A DNA stretch of 64,000 nt from Climacium dendroides. Its lineage: Eukaryota; Streptophyta; Bryopsida; Hypnales; Climaciaceae. A model generated the notes under the pieces. It did no database searches. It had not been told where the DNA came from and saw only the letters and a list, made by a program, of their open reading frames with translations. The stretch spans positions 17,465,345-17,529,344 of the forward strand of contig OX467089.1 of assembly GCA_950106755.1 (NCBI GenBank), written 5' to 3'. Both the position numbers and the translations under genes were made by a program. Below, piece by piece: positions 36,601 to 54,003 of the stretch; positions within the stretch are counted from its first letter, which is position 1; every line of letters begins with the position of its first letter.

Positions 36601-37736
36601 ATCCCAAATTTTTTGTAAACTTGTGATTATTTTGCAACAACTCTAAAAGTTCTCTAAATAAATTTCTCAATCATTGGCGTATTGAAGTATTTATACTTTG
36701 ATTGAGTACAAACTTTTGGGTTTTATTTCACAAGAATTTGGACATTTTATCCTACAAAATCTATCTATAGATATTGTGATGCAATTGATAAAGTTGACTA
36801 TCCTAAATCTACCCATTTCTTTAAATTTTTTCTATAAACTATGTCATTGAGCAATTACTATATAAATATGTCATTACATGACATTGACACCCTTCTATCT
36901 AGCATTAAACAACAAGCTTTGAGGCCATTAAACCTCCAAGCAAGAAAACAACTATTGAATGCACTTATCTTTACAAGAATATAAAAAGGAAATAAAAGTG
37001 CTCTTGCATAGGCTCGCAACACCTTTCTAGGTACCGAAACAAATTGTCAAAGTTATCATATGAACATTTGCCATCACTAGCCACCTTCACAGTGATGGAG
37101 ATAGTATCCGCAAGAAATATGCACAAAATACCTTTAGGAATGATTATAAAATCTAATTCCAAATTTAAGAAGAAGTTTTCCAAGAATCATTTACCTTTGC
37201 TATAGGTTGCAACTCTTATTGAATTCTATGCATAGCATTGTACAGGGAGTAGACTCCCTTCATGGTGGTGGTTTAAAACTTTTTATTAGAGGAAAATAAT
37301 AGTGTTTCCATGCACTAGTAGAAAAATTTGTGACCAAAACAACCAAAAACTGTTATTCATGATTATCATTTTTGTCATGTTGTACCGCTCAAAATTACAC
37401 TCAAATCTATTGATTTTTTCTATTGCTTTGGTCAATTAAAAAATAAATAAAAATTTAGAATTTAGAATTTAGAAAAAAAATTCAAAAGAAATTCAAATTA
37501 TTTTTGCTACCTAAAAAATTCTTTAAAAATTTTGCTATCAAAAAATCCGGGCAATATGAAAAATTATAATTTTTTCTACCATCAAATAGGTGCCACCTAT
37601 GAAGTTTGGTCTTTGGACCTCACAATTGAGGTCCAAGGATCTTACTATAGCACCATGTCAATAAATGCATATGTAAGTGTTGAGTAGAAATCTATTTAAC
37701 TAGTTTTTCTAATTGTTTTTTATTTTCTTTGTAGGC
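36601..37736. other. AT-rich intergenic DNA, nothing recognised
   Basis: No supported frames and no repeat structure found by eye. The 70-codon minus frame at 36971-37183 has no recognisable domain. Confidence 0.45.
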
Positions 37737-38050
37737 CATTTTGGCATAGTAGAACAACTTTTTTTCAAAAAACTTTGAACTAAGAAAAGTTGTAAAATCA
37801 AGTTGACTTTTATTTTTAGAAATTTGTTTGAGATTTTGAGCCTCCAATCAAAAGTTATAGATGAAGTTTAGAGAGGATGATTGAAAGTGTCCAAAAAAAT
37901 GTCCTATTCAATCCTCTCTGAACTTTGTCCATAACTTTTGATTAGAGGCTGAAAATCTCAAATGGATTTCAAAAATGAAAGTTAACTTGATTTTACAATT
38001 TTTTTTAGTTCAAAGTATTTTAAAAAAATTTATTTTACTCTGTCAAAATT
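37737..38050. mobile_element. foldback MITE-like element with arms of about 150 bp
   Basis: The left arm runs from CATTTTGGCATAGTAG through AACTTTGAACTAA, TGTAAAATCAAGTTGAC, CCTC.AATCAAAAGTTAT and AGAGAGGAT. The right arm repeats these blocks in inverse order from ATCCTCTCTGAAC to TAGTTCAAAGTATTT and GTCAAAAT. A short loop near 37885-37905 separates them. The arms have diverged, so this is an old insertion. No clear target duplication. Confidence 0.7.
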
Positions 38051-40940
38051 TCCACCAAAGTCTACTAAGTTTAAAAAACATCAAATTGTGAATAATTAAG
38101 TTAAAAAAATATTTTCATAATATAATACCCTCCACAAAGTCCTTCAACCCCACTATGAAGTCTATTAGAAAAATTTGTACAACAAATTTTTCAAAATTAT
38201 AATTAGGTTTGGCAAACCAATTAAAACATAACATTCAAACTTATAGAAGTAATCATAATACAAGGGTCTATTAGTCAAATATAATTACAACTTAGATATA
38301 TCTATTCAATAAAAATTGGGAAGGAAACTCCTTAACATTGAATTCTCTCTAGAGTCAAATTTTTCTTAGATAATGTGAATTTTTCCACAAAATGAGATGA
38401 GCACATTGAAGTTTCTTAAATTTTCCACAATAAAATTTGAAAATTTCATCAACAACATTTTTCAATCAATTATTATGTAACACAATGAAAAATATACAAA
38501 ATAATTTATCAAAAATGAAATTTTTATTTTTTTTAAATTAAAATTTGTTGTATTGATTAAGATTGCATAAAATAATAAATTTTAATAGGATAGTTTTGAA
38601 AAGAGTATTCTTAAAATGATAGCATATTCTTCATGCCACACATCAATCTTTATAAAGAGTCACAAAAGACAAATGGTAGCAAAAAAACGAATGACTAAAG
38701 GGTGAGATTTGGACAATTACAATCTTCAAATTTTCAGGTCTCCACAAGATTTTTGAAATTTCACTAGTAATTGTATCATTTGATGAATGGTCTTATTCCA
38801 AATTCCAAACTGTTCTTCATCAAATCCTTAACATGTAAATGCCCAAGGCCTTTTTTGACTTTTTTGGAATTTGCTCTATATTACACAAGAAGCCAACATT
38901 TTGATGAGTTTCATTGATAATGTTTTATTTTTAATTTTACAAATTCAAATTAGACATATTAGAAATCACATGGAAAAAAAGACAACGATACTAATTACTT
39001 ATAGATTGCAAAATTATAATGTTCAATAGAATATTTTTTAAATAGAATTCTAAAAATAAAATTAGATTTCAAAAGATTCTATATTTCCTAAAATTTTGTT
39101 GATTTGGACATTGCACTACTTGAAACAATAGAAAATAGGTGCCATTTTGTTGATGTTCACAAAAAGTTCAAAAATTAGTGAAAATAGTCATTTCAGTGTA
39201 CCAAACAACAAAGATAAGTTTATTTTCTATTATTTTGGTCATGGTTTTCTAGTAGTGACTAGTAGTGATGATCTAATCTTTGACCTTTTTGTACTAATTA
39301 GTGTGTAATGAACTTTTTGCCAAAAACAAGAAATTCACATTTTGAATTTTTAATAGTAATAAGCTTTGAAATTGATTTGAAAAGTATTTGTAAATATATT
39401 TTTTCAAATTAGTTTGACCACATAGATTTGTTTTATTCATGGTTCTTAACAAAATCTTCATTGACAAAAAACTCAAAAAGCTTGTACAAGACATATTTTA
39501 TAGCGCACCAAAGTTTAGTTCAAGATTCCTTGCATCATTGGCTTTTAACCAACTACAAAATAGAGTGCAAGCACAAGTGCAAGTTTGCACTTGGTGAGAC
39601 CCGAGGTGAGACCTTAAGGGATCTCAAAGCAAATTGAATGGGCCAATGAATTTTCTAATGACAAAATTTTGCTTGAAAGGCAAAATTTAGGGATATTTTT
39701 CTTATCAAAATTCATTTATGATACAACAAACTAATTTTTGGTCACCAAATGACAATTTACAATTGTTAAAATATACATGAAGTCATTAATATTAAATGCA
39801 TGAAGTCCTTGAATCTTGAGCTCTCTAGATTTAAAGGCAAACCTCAAGGAGGTAAGGCTAATTGAAATTATGGAGGTCCTCACTGAAAAGCCTTGAATTT
39901 TTGAAAATATTTAAGATAATCTTTAAAATTAATTTTTTTTTTTGTCGTTTCATGCTTTCCTAGCATTTTACACCCAACAAAAGGACGTGGCCTCCAAAGA
40001 AAGACTTTCCTATGACAAATGTAGGGGCTTCAAGAAGGAGACTTTTTAATTTTTCGGCCCCCTCATTTTTGGTGTAAACTAAGTTACAATGAAACTATTT
40101 ACACATCAATGTGAACACTCTTGACAAAAAGACTAATATTGAAAGTGTTCCCTAAAATGCAATTAAATTGTTCCCATATTTAAGTACGATTGGTTGACTA
40201 TTGATCCTCTAGATTTTGGTTTTATGGCCAAGCTACATGACAATTTAATGGCCTAGGGACTTTCACTTTGAGAATTCATAATATTCAAATAGTACATGTT
40301 TTATCCAAAAGTTGTATTTATTTTTATTTTTAAATTCAAGATTTACAAATCCCATTACTATAAAAATATTTTTTTCTTGAAAAAGGTGTGGCTTAAATGC
40401 TCCAACTATGTTGAATTACTTATTTTGATATGTTTGGGTGTTATCACCTTATAACATTGATATGGACCACAATCCAAGGAGTGTTTATATGGAACTCAAT
40501 GGACTTCTACTTCTATTTTGAATTAACTCTGGATTTTGTTTTTTAAATTGGTTACGTTCTAGACATGTGTTTATTGATTAGTCAATAACCTTTCAATTTT
40601 TTTTATACCTAGTTGATTTTCCAAATTAAAGAAATTGGTTTGACAAAAATCCAAATTTTAATATGTTATATTTGAATTTTGGTTGTTGTACTTTTATAGT
40701 GTTTATTGTTGATTCTTTTGCTCAAAGATCCTTGGTTGGATTTGAGCTAGACCAAGCCCATCATCTTGGGTCCAAGGATTTAGCCCTCAAAAACCACTAG
40801 GATCTACTTTATTTTGTAGAAGCTAATAAATCTCTAAAGTTTCTTCATTATCTGATGTAATGATGCATCCCCTCCAATTGCAATTACCCCCCTTCTTGTA
40901 AAAGTTAAAAACTTTTGATCTTGTAAATAAACATCACAGA
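38051..40940. other. AT-rich intergenic DNA
   Basis: No supported genes. A fragment at about 38826-39060 resembles the TTAA subfamily element at 34890-35524. Frames such as 39428-39637 lack any recognisable domain. Confidence 0.45.
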
Positions 40941-41197
40941 GTTTAGACCCTACGGTTTATCAATAATTATCATATGGTTATTGTTGTTTCATCAGTTTGC
41001 TCATTAATTACAATTTATTGCATCATTACAATGCATTACTTCGCATCGTTACGATGTAGTTGCAAGTAATGCATTGTAACGATGTGATAACGATGCAAAG
41101 TAATGCATTATAATGATGCAATAAATTGTAATTAACGTGCGAACCCATCAAACAATGATAACCACATGATAACTATTGACAAACCATAGGGTTTAAC
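40941..41197. mobile_element. foldback MITE-like element, imperfect palindrome of about 257 bp
   Basis: The left end GTTTAGACCCTA.GGTTT is mirrored by AAACCATAGGGTTTAAC at the right end. Inner mirrored blocks include TAATTACAATTTATTGCATC against GATGCAATAAATTGTAATTA, and AATGCATTACTT against AAAGTAATGCATT. The centre holds repeated CATCGTTACGATG-type hairpins. No coding capacity and no clear target duplication. Confidence 0.75.
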
Positions 41198-41499
41198 CCT
41201 TTACGTACTAAGAATTCACTATTTCAAGTAGTGGACTTTGATTGAATGTTTTGTAGAAAGCATAATCTAAATGGAAAATTTTATTATATAATTATCTTGA
41301 GTGAAGAACATTGCATTCATTGGTTTCAACAAATAATTTTTTAAATAAATAAAAATCTCCATATAAAATCTCTAAAGTTGCTGAAAAAAACATGAGACCC
41401 AATTTGGGCTTCTTAGACACTAAAGGGTTAAACTTTGTGATGAAGATCTCCCCTCCAACATTGTTGATCTTAAAAATAAATAATACATATATGAATACT

Positions 41500-41615
41500 C
41501 TCAAATACAGATATGGATATATAAGACAAATATGAAATACAAAATATATAAAATATATAAAATACATATAGAATATATATGAATATATATATATATTCAT
41601 ATATTAATATATATA
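41500..41615. repeat. AT-rich simple repeat, mostly (TA)n and ATATAAA
   Basis: Runs of AAATATATAAAATATATAAA and ATATATATATAT occur here. The low-complexity Ile/Tyr-rich frames across it are artefacts. Confidence 0.85.
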
Positions 41616-41895
41616 TGTCTGTGTATTCATACAACCATATAGATATGACCATACATTGTCCCATATTGTTTGCAAGTGAAGCACATGTCACATAAATACA
41701 AGTATAGGGTTGAGGGGAGTTTTATCACAAGCATTGTATCAATTTTTTAGCTAATGGCAAAGTGACACGTGTACCCCTTTTCACATTTAAAAAAAGAAGT
41801 CAATGGTTGAATGCCATTTGTACCCCTTTCAATGTGTTTTTTTCTAAAATTCACATTCTTTGACTATCCACTTAGAAGACAATCCACATACATTC

Positions 41896-42294
41896 ATTGA
41901 CTATGTTTTCACCTAAAACGCTTCAAAACTACCATTTCTAAAACAAGAAAAAAACATTTTTGAATACATGTAATGGTAGAATTTTGTAGTACAATAGTAT
42001 GAAGAGATATGGAAAAAATTTCGGAAATTTACATCGTGTAGATTGCAAGATATTAGTGTTTAAAGTGAAAAAAGTGATTTTTTTAATCTACTTAGACATC
42101 CCAACTAAGAAAACAACCTACGTATCATACAATAACTTTTAAACCATGTAGTCAAAAGTTATGAAAATTTTTGGGCCATAAAGAAATTAAACCTCATCTC
42201 CGTGTTGTGTGAAAAATTCAAAAAAAAATTCATTCATAGTGAGCTACCCAAAATTGCTATGTTGTCAAAAAAACACAATTTGGTCCTTTAGGGG
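41896..42294 (+). mobile_element. TTAA-family element, copy T2, internally deleted and missing its left end
   Basis: The right end is identical in form to T1: TTTGGTCCTTTAGGGG then TTAA at 42295-42298. The left part starts at TTGACTATGTTTTCACCTAAAA, but the CCCCTAAAGG end and TTAA are lost. Compared with T1 the middle of about 500 bp is missing, while both flanks of the gap align well (GATTGCAAGATATTAGTGTTT; CATGTAGTCAAAAGTTATGA). Confidence 0.78.
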
Positions 42295-42298
42295 TTAA

Positions 42299-43330
42299 TT
42301 AAAGAGACACTAAAATCAAATTTTGGTGCATGAAGCTTCCCTCAAACTTTCAACCCCAATTGTCATTTGAACTTGAGGTCAAATCTCTTTACGGAGTAGA
42401 ATAGAGATATCTAAACTTGGCACTATTTTTCCAAAGATAAAATATATTATCAAAACTTTCATTTGATCCCTAAAAGCAATTTTTATTATTGCTTCTAGAT
42501 TCTTTGATGCAAGTTTATCCCTAATCCAACTATTTTTTGTCAAATTTTGGTTAGAGACAAGTGACAATTAGTACTATTACATTATTGCTTTTAGATTCTT
42601 TAATGCAAATTTATTCCTAATCTAACTAGCTTTTATCAAATTTTGGATAGAGACAAGTGGCAATACTATTACATTGAACTTTGCCCAATTCAATAAAAGA
42701 AAATCCTAATAGGGTGTGGTGCCACTTGGCAATTCACTTATTAAGTTGTTCCACTTAGTTGGCCTTGGTTAGAGGGTTGACAAATTTTTTTTTGGTGAAA
42801 GTTCATAGGTTAATTTCCAACATTTAACTCTATCCAATATACTTCAATTAAATACCCACAACATTAGGTCCCAAAACATTCAATTTCCTCCAACCATGCT
42901 TTTGGAGTAATAGTGCATCTGCTATCTTTCATTTTATTTAAACAATTGTCAAAAACATTGGCTAGCGTGTAAACGGTGGGCACTCTCAAATGCGTCACTA
43001 ACCCTAAACCCCACCCATGCTTTTGGAGTCGAAAAGGCATCCGCCGAAAAGGCATCCGCTATCTTTCATTTGTTTACACTATTGTCAAAAACATTGGCTA
43101 CAATTGTCAAGAATTGCATCCTGCATCCGCTATCTTTCATTTATTTAAACTATTGTCAAAAACATTGGCTAGCATGTAAGGTGAACACTCTCAAATGTGC
43201 CACTAACCGCCATCTCCTTCATAACTTTTGCATACATAATCCAAATGCCACGTTCTTTGACCGCCATCTCCTTCATAACTTTTGCATACATAATCCAAAT
43301 GCCACGTTCTTTGGTGCGTTGGAACCTCCT
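42299..43330. other. AT-rich DNA with local direct repeats
   Basis: No gene recognised. Two related segments near 42490-42550 and 42580-42660 (TTATTGCTTTTAGATTCTTT, CAAATTTTGG, AGAGACAAGTG) look like a duplication. The block GCTATCTTTCATTT..AACTATTGTCAAAAACATTGGCTA occurs three times, near 42919, 43059 and 43129. CATGCTTTTGGAGT also occurs twice. Confidence 0.6.
43207..43314 (+). repeat. tandem duplication of a 54-bp unit
   Basis: CCGCCATCTCCTTCATAACT starts at 43207 and again at 43261. The two units are identical through CACGTTCTTTG, indicating a recent slippage or unequal exchange. Confidence 0.92.
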
Positions 43331-45322
43331 TCGAAGTGGCAACACGGAAAAATTGAAAATTTGACCAGTCTAGCAGTCACAGAAGCCCAAAAAAGTGGGG
43401 GTTATGGGGTACCCACCTTAACTAACATTGATATGCGCTGCTTTTCCCAAACCCAATAAATGCTAGGGCGTCATAAAGCTGGCCAGGAGTGTTTCACATG
43501 GGCCCTAAAACCCTTCATTACTCCTCTTCAGCCCACTACATTGGTCCTCAACACGCACGCCCACCAGCCCTCAATACCCCCAGTACGGCCGCCAGTGTGA
43601 AAAGGCCCTGATCGGAAACAACATCAGAAATCCACCAAGATGTGGCACGACCTCAAGCCAAAAGTCCACGCGGGAAAACTCCCCACCCGATGACGTGCCA
43701 GTCACCTCGTTACCCACTTCCAGAACGCCCCTGACCATCACGCAACCGCATCCAAGGCGGGAACAAGGAACCAATCACGAAACCAACTCCACGCGGGAAC
43801 GAAACCTGCAACCCGATGACGTGCCAGTCACCACGAACGAAACACCCCGACGCCGTCCCTCGTCCATCCCCGTCCGTTCGTCCGTTCGTCCGTCGCCCCA
43901 GTGCATCCGAACCTCAAGTCTAGAAGTTCAGATCGCCGTCGCCTGATCCATGGCCGTTAACTCACCCTTCTGCTCCGGCACTCTCATCAGCAAGTGGACT
44001 ATCCCTCTCTTCCCTTCCATCGCCTAGATCCTAGCTTCCATATCCCGGACCCAGCAAGTAAACGGGCAGCTTCCTCCTTCTCACAGAAACATCGTAACTC
44101 ATCAGTAGTAGCAAACTACTGTACAACATCAACAACAACATCAACTAACAACAAAAGCAGCAACACACGAACTCCGAAGTCCACCAAACTCTCCGCGTAC
44201 GTCGTCGTGGAAGACACTCAGACATGTGGGCGGCACTCGACCGCCGCACCGCCAGGACTCCCACTTCTAGCAGCGCCAGTTGTTTGGATTTTCTACAGCC
44301 GTGGACGCGTGATGGGAATCTCCCACGGCGACTGATCTATCAGGCCTGCGGGGGTCAATGTTCGGAAGGAGGGAGCTCAGTGCTGTGAGGTTTCCGAGCA
44401 CGTGGGATTGGGATTGACGGAGGGATTGGGTTTACACACTCATACACACTTTGCAGCGTTTGGGTTTGGGTGCGCTAGCTCAACAGCGTCCTGGAATCGA
44501 AGCAGAAGTGGTAATTTTAGTAGGATTGGTGAGTTTAGTAGCATCGGTGGTTGCCAGGGTTGACGGGGAATTCAGGAGTGTCCGCTTGTTGCCGGTGGGG
44601 GCGCCAGATGCTGCTGTCTGGCGTTGAATGGGGTGTGATACTGTGAGTGTACCGAGCGTTCACTTGAGTTGGGGAGCTAAGCTTAAAGGTGGGAGAGGCT
44701 AGTGGTGACGAACTGATAGAAGGATTCTTTTTTTTTGGTTTAATGTAGTTGGCGAATTTGGGGTGTGGATCCGCTTTTCGTGGCGGAGAGGTCGGGCGTT
44801 GCGTTTTGGTTTTGCGTTGGCGCAGTTGTTCGTCGACACGATCTGCCAGGTTCTCCCACTCCGGTCTGGGATTTCAAGCGTCTAGGGAGGACGTGGTTTT
44901 ATGTTTTCTGTTTAGTTTGGAATCCAGGACTTGTTTGTCTAGAATCACCTTGCGGATTCGGTTTTTACAAAGACGTGGGGAGTTACCTCATTAGCTGGTG
45001 TTGACCTTCGAATTTCTGAAAGGGCGCTCGACGTGAGTCGAATCGGTCGCCGCGCATGAGCGGCCATGAAAGGAGCGGATTGGATTCCCCCTCTTCTTTC
45101 GCTCCTTCCGATTCAGGATCGCTCTTGCTGAGTTCAGGAGAACCATCTTCCGATTCACGTGTTGAGGAGTTTCATCATCTCTAGTCCCAATTCAGGAGTT
45201 GCTCGAGGAGTTTCCATAGCTTTCGCTCCTTCATCAATGGGCTCTTAAACCTGATTCCACGCTCGAATTCGCGTCTTCAGAAATTGACTAGTGTAGTCGC
45301 GGCATGATCGTGGTCCCTTAAG
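43331..45322 (+). promoter_or_regulatory. promoter and leader region of the CDPK gene
   Basis: Composition shifts to GC-rich from about 43480. Several frames are open (for example ATG at 43951 giving 26 residues, and 43994-44335), but none has a recognisable domain. They fit upstream ORFs or untranslated leader better than a separate gene. A long, possibly intron-containing 5' UTR is plausible for this kinase gene, but I cannot place the transcription start. Confidence 0.4.
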
Positions 45323-49907
<4,585 letters not shown>

Positions 49908-51468
49908 CGAGGAGATGCAGCACTGCTACTAACCCTAAGGTAGTGCATCACTTCGAATTTTTGTATGTTTTTGTCTGACAGAGGAACCCTAAATTCGCAG
50001 CAAACAATGCGTTATTTGGACACTGCATGCAAATGTCTTGAAGGATCGAAGTGTTGTTGATGGGTGTTCTGAATTCGCTTCTTTGACAATAGGTACACAA
50101 GTGGTTACGGGGGTGTACAGCAGCTGAACATCTGCGGTTTGGGGTTCCTGGTGTCTCGACCCTAATAACCCTAATTATCAACCTCGCATCGAGTTCTGGG
50201 AAGGTTCTTTTCGTTGCTGGGGAAGGACTCGGCGAGTTAAACCTACTGCGGCAATTTCTGCTCAGGTTGGCGTGAGCTTTTTTCGTAGCGAGGTTCGCCA
50301 CCCAGCGGAACTCTGGCAATGCGAATGTGGACACCTTTGTATCATGGCTCGCATTCCTTGGAGTGTGAAGAACAGTATATTGTAGCCAGTAATACGGCTG
50401 CATGTCTGTTGAATAGGTAGGACGATTCTTTCAACTTGTGGCATCCGCTTCAGTGAATTCCATGGTTAATTTCTGCAGTTCGGTGCCTCCGCTGTCATGG
50501 TTTCTTGGATTCAGTGTCATTGTTTTAAAATCCAGTGGCTCTGAATAACTGAAACCTGTCATTTCTCAATTCGACTTGAGGATTGTGAGATTTTCTCTTG
50601 ATTCTTGGATACTCACAGCATTCTCTTGTCTCGGGGTCCTTCCAATAGAATCCTGTGCATCCACGATTCCAATTTGAATTGGGTCGTAGATGGTACATCA
50701 GTTGCTGCCGATATTCAAATCTATGCAACCCTAAAAGACCTAGAATGCGTACGCATCAGTCAATTGAAAAGGTGGCGCAAGCATGTTGTGCAGCTTCTTA
50801 CAATGACATAATTGACACCTATGCTAGCTCAAGAAAAATCAAGGTATCCAGGATTTTTCGATCTTTTGAAATCTTCACGAGTTCTAAATTTTTGATTCAT
50901 CACTTCAATCGCTCCCATTTTCAACCATATTGAGTGAATCTAGATCATATCCCGCTTTTCACATGTTCTCGGATGGACTACAAGAATGATTTCAGAATGT
51001 TCTAAATGTTTATTATAAATTAGTTCATGTACAGTACACTCCAATTTCAGAATGCACTAAAGTTCGTACATGACGCTTGAAAATTGAATGCGAGTTTTCA
51101 TGACATTGAATTCCGTAGATCCTCTTGAATAAAATCCCGGGCGATTCGGCTCCATGATCTTTACAATTGTACCGAAAATCGTCCTTATCATAATAAACTT
51201 ACAATTAATCTTGTACAGTGACCGGCACTTTGTAAGCACCACGTCTGTTTCACAACCAAAAGCCAACTTTCTTCTTCACCAGTGCGAATTCCGTACGAAA
51301 TGCATACTAAATTTCATCTCAAACATCGGCAACAATTCACAATCTTCCAAGGAATCAGAAGGTGAGCACAGACCCTCCAAATCTGTTTGTGAAAAAAGTC
51401 CATTCCTCTCCCACGATAAACTCGGCTGATGCTACACAGAATGCCCGGCGAACACAAAATGCGGGCCC
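49908..51468. other. CDPK 3' flank, no further gene recognised
   Basis: The first few hundred bases are likely 3' UTR. Overlapping frames at 49948-50403 (minus) and 50525-50933 (both strands) show no family signature. Composition returns gradually to AT-rich. Confidence 0.45.
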
Positions 51469-51729
51469 ATGTTGGTATCAAATGCTGTGGATCAAAGCAA
51501 GGAAGATGATGAGGATGACGAAGAAGAAGAAACAGGTGACAACGTGGAGTTGGAAGTGGTGGTAGTGGTGGTGGAGCAGGATGAAGCAGAGCAGCAAGAG
51601 GAGAAAAAAAATGTTAAGAAGCAGCAGAAAGAACAGCGACGCCAGCCTGATATCTCGCACTTCGAGGAAACAACTACAGTGAATCCGATCCGTCAACAAG
51701 TAGAATATCTTGAAACTCGTCAAGCATGA
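51469..51729 (+). CDS. possible small acidic, charged protein (86 aa), doubtful
   Basis: The frame opens with a true ATG. It is very rich in Asp and Glu (DDEDDEEEETGD), then a Val run (VVVVVVEQDEAEQQ), Lys/Gln-rich sequence and QPDISHFEETTTVNPIRQQ. The purine-rich low-complexity DNA means the frame could be open by chance. It could also be the final exon of an unrecognised gene. There is no homology I can name. Confidence 0.2.
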   Translation: MLVSNAVDQSKEDDEDDEEEETGDNVELEVVVVVVEQDEAEQQEEKKNVKKQQKEQRRQPDISHFEETTTVNPIRQQVEYLETRQA

Positions 51730-52506
51730 TCGCCGGATTCAGCGCCGAAAAATAAACTGCAAATGATGCTCGCGCATCCAAACCCTAAAATCCTCCCGCT
51801 GTCTAACCCTAATCCTATTTCTCTTTTGTGCCCAACAACCCGCTCATCCCCATACACCCCTGCCGCAGAATCAACTTCTCTAATATCACATCCTCTAATA
51901 TCACATCCTCTGCATGGTAGGGTTCTAAATGCATCCCTTATCTAGAAAGGGGTGACATGTTGATTGTAATATCTATGATAAATATTGATCAAATAGGTGC
52001 TTTAAAAGGGATGGTCTATGCACCCTCTATTTTAAATGCATTGCAGTTAGAAATGTCTCTTTTAAAGCAACAAATCTACCACTTCCTACACAAAAATTTA
52101 GGAATCTAAAAATTTGCACTAAAAGTGGTGGATCTCTTTGTAGATGACTACTTAGTTTGTAATTGCATTGCCTAAGGTGATCTTCTATAATTGCATTGTG
52201 TAGGATGGACAAATGGACTTCTAGCATGTGTATATAGTTTGATGTGTGGAATTTGTGCAATCATTTCTCTACATTTTGAAATATATTTTGAAGACATTGT
52301 TGCAATTACTTTACCACTATTGCAAGAAATTATTTGATATTAGTAAAGTATTTTTTCCAATGATCCATAAACTAATATAATTTAACAAACTCCATCCATC
52401 TATCATGATGTCATACATGTCACTTGTTTCAAAGATGAATAGTGGAGTAGTATTTCAAAGGTGTGTTGTAAATTTAAAGTTTTGTTCTTCTCACAATTAA
52501 ATAGGA
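51730..52506. other. intergenic DNA, nothing recognised
   Basis: A short direct repeat TCTCTAATATCACATCC is seen near 51880-51910. There are no supported frames. Confidence 0.45.
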
Positions 52507-52840
52507 ATGATGGTGTTGGTACAATGTTGTGATGTTTGTGGAAACAAATTTGTGAGAGATATTTCCAAATTTTTTGTCATTTGTGGTGAGAATCAAATAG
52601 CGCAAAAAATTGTAGAAGAGTTGAAGCATTTGGAGATGGAAGATGAAAGCAACATGAGGGGGCTTCTTATTCAAGTTGCAATTCAAATAGTATTGGACAT
52701 TTTTGAGCAAACAAAAAAATGGTTAGTAGAAGTACAAAGAGTTGGAAGATTGCCTTAGGAAGCCTTTTATTTGGAGGAAAAAGGCTTCAATGATTTTGTT
52801 CTCTTTTCAAAGGAACATCAAAGGCAAGTGATTTAGATCA
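52507..52840 (+). pseudogene. broken open frame of unknown origin
   Basis: An ATG-started frame of 83 codons (MMVLVQCCDVCGNKF..., with the helix-like stretch IAQKIVEELKHLEMEDESN) ends in TAG at 52756-52758. The same frame then stays open for another 26 codons (EAFYLEEKGFNDFVLFSKEHQRQ). This pattern of a longer coding region with a single internal stop suggests a degraded gene or transposon fragment. No family could be named. Chance is not excluded in this AT-rich setting. Confidence 0.3.
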
Positions 52841-54003
52841 TCAAAGGCAAGTTGGGATGATTTTTTATTCCCAGATCCATACATGGAGTTCTTTTTTATT
52901 GTCATTTTGATGACATTCCCACAATGTCATGACTTGCACTTGTAAAAGAGAGACTTTATATATTTTTTAAATTTTGACATCATATTGCCAAGGAAATTGA
53001 TGTAATTGAGATGATTGTATATTGAGATGTTCGTTAAGTAGAATTAGGTTCAAACTTGAAGGAAAACCCAAATTGTTAATAGCTCTAAGATAGAATTGAA
53101 GCACTAATTTCACCTGTGAAATTGTTTTAGAAATAGATCTTAACTATGCAAAATTTATGTTTATGAAAAATTGTAAAAATTGAGTTTGGAATTGAATCCT
53201 ACAAGTTATTTTTTTTGAATGCTCTAATTGCACCCAAAACAAGATTGTTCATACCATTCATACAACTTAAAAATCCAAATAAAATGAATAAAAACTTTCC
53301 ATGTAGATAAAAAAATACAATCTATGAGGGAAAAAATTTAAAATTCCAAGTTTAAATTTTTGTAGGACTTTTTTCTACCTATTGAACTAAAATTTGGGCT
53401 TTTTGTGCCATAATTTTTGCTTTTGAGCACTTATTTAAAATTTAAAATATATATTTTCAAAAAGCTAATGTTTTTTTATCTTTATAAGAAGTTCAGAAAA
53501 CCATGACAAATATTGAGACTATAGGAACATGCCTAAATTTCATTTTGTCTCTCTTGAGGACAATGGGACTTTGGAGTTTATGTGCTATTAAGAGAAATTT
53601 ATAGAAGAATTTATGCAATAATTATATAGTGTCCTTTTAACAAATAAAACCCTTCATTCCAAACTAATATTGTATGAAATTTTGATGTATACAAAATGTC
53701 ATTCTACTCTATTGCATCAAACTTATGCAACCAAAGTGGTTTGGATGATAAATGAAAGCTTTATATTTTATCCAAGGGATAAATTATCATATGCAATCTT
53801 TGTCCATTGTCAACCTAACCATCCCTTGTCATCTACATGGTGACCTTGGGGTTTATAGACTACCATTTTCAAACCATCAAAGATCTTTCCTCACTAAGGG
53901 CAAATCTTTTCTAATCTATTAAATGTTAGTAATGGATGTTTTTGGTTCCTTCTCTTCCAAAATGATCTTCTATTTGGACAAAATGTTTGGGTATTTAGGC
54001 TTC
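52841..54003. other. AT-rich intergenic DNA, nothing recognised
   Basis: No supported frames or repeat boundaries were found by eye between the broken frame and TTAA-family copy T3. Confidence 0.45.

Noticed and set aside
41292..41691. Tyr/Ile-rich frames of 73-102 codons, minus strand
   Set aside because: Produced by the TA-rich simple repeat.
43994..44335. 113-codon frame upstream of the CDPK
   Set aside because: Ser/Thr-rich low-complexity translation with no domain; better explained as leader or promoter sequence.
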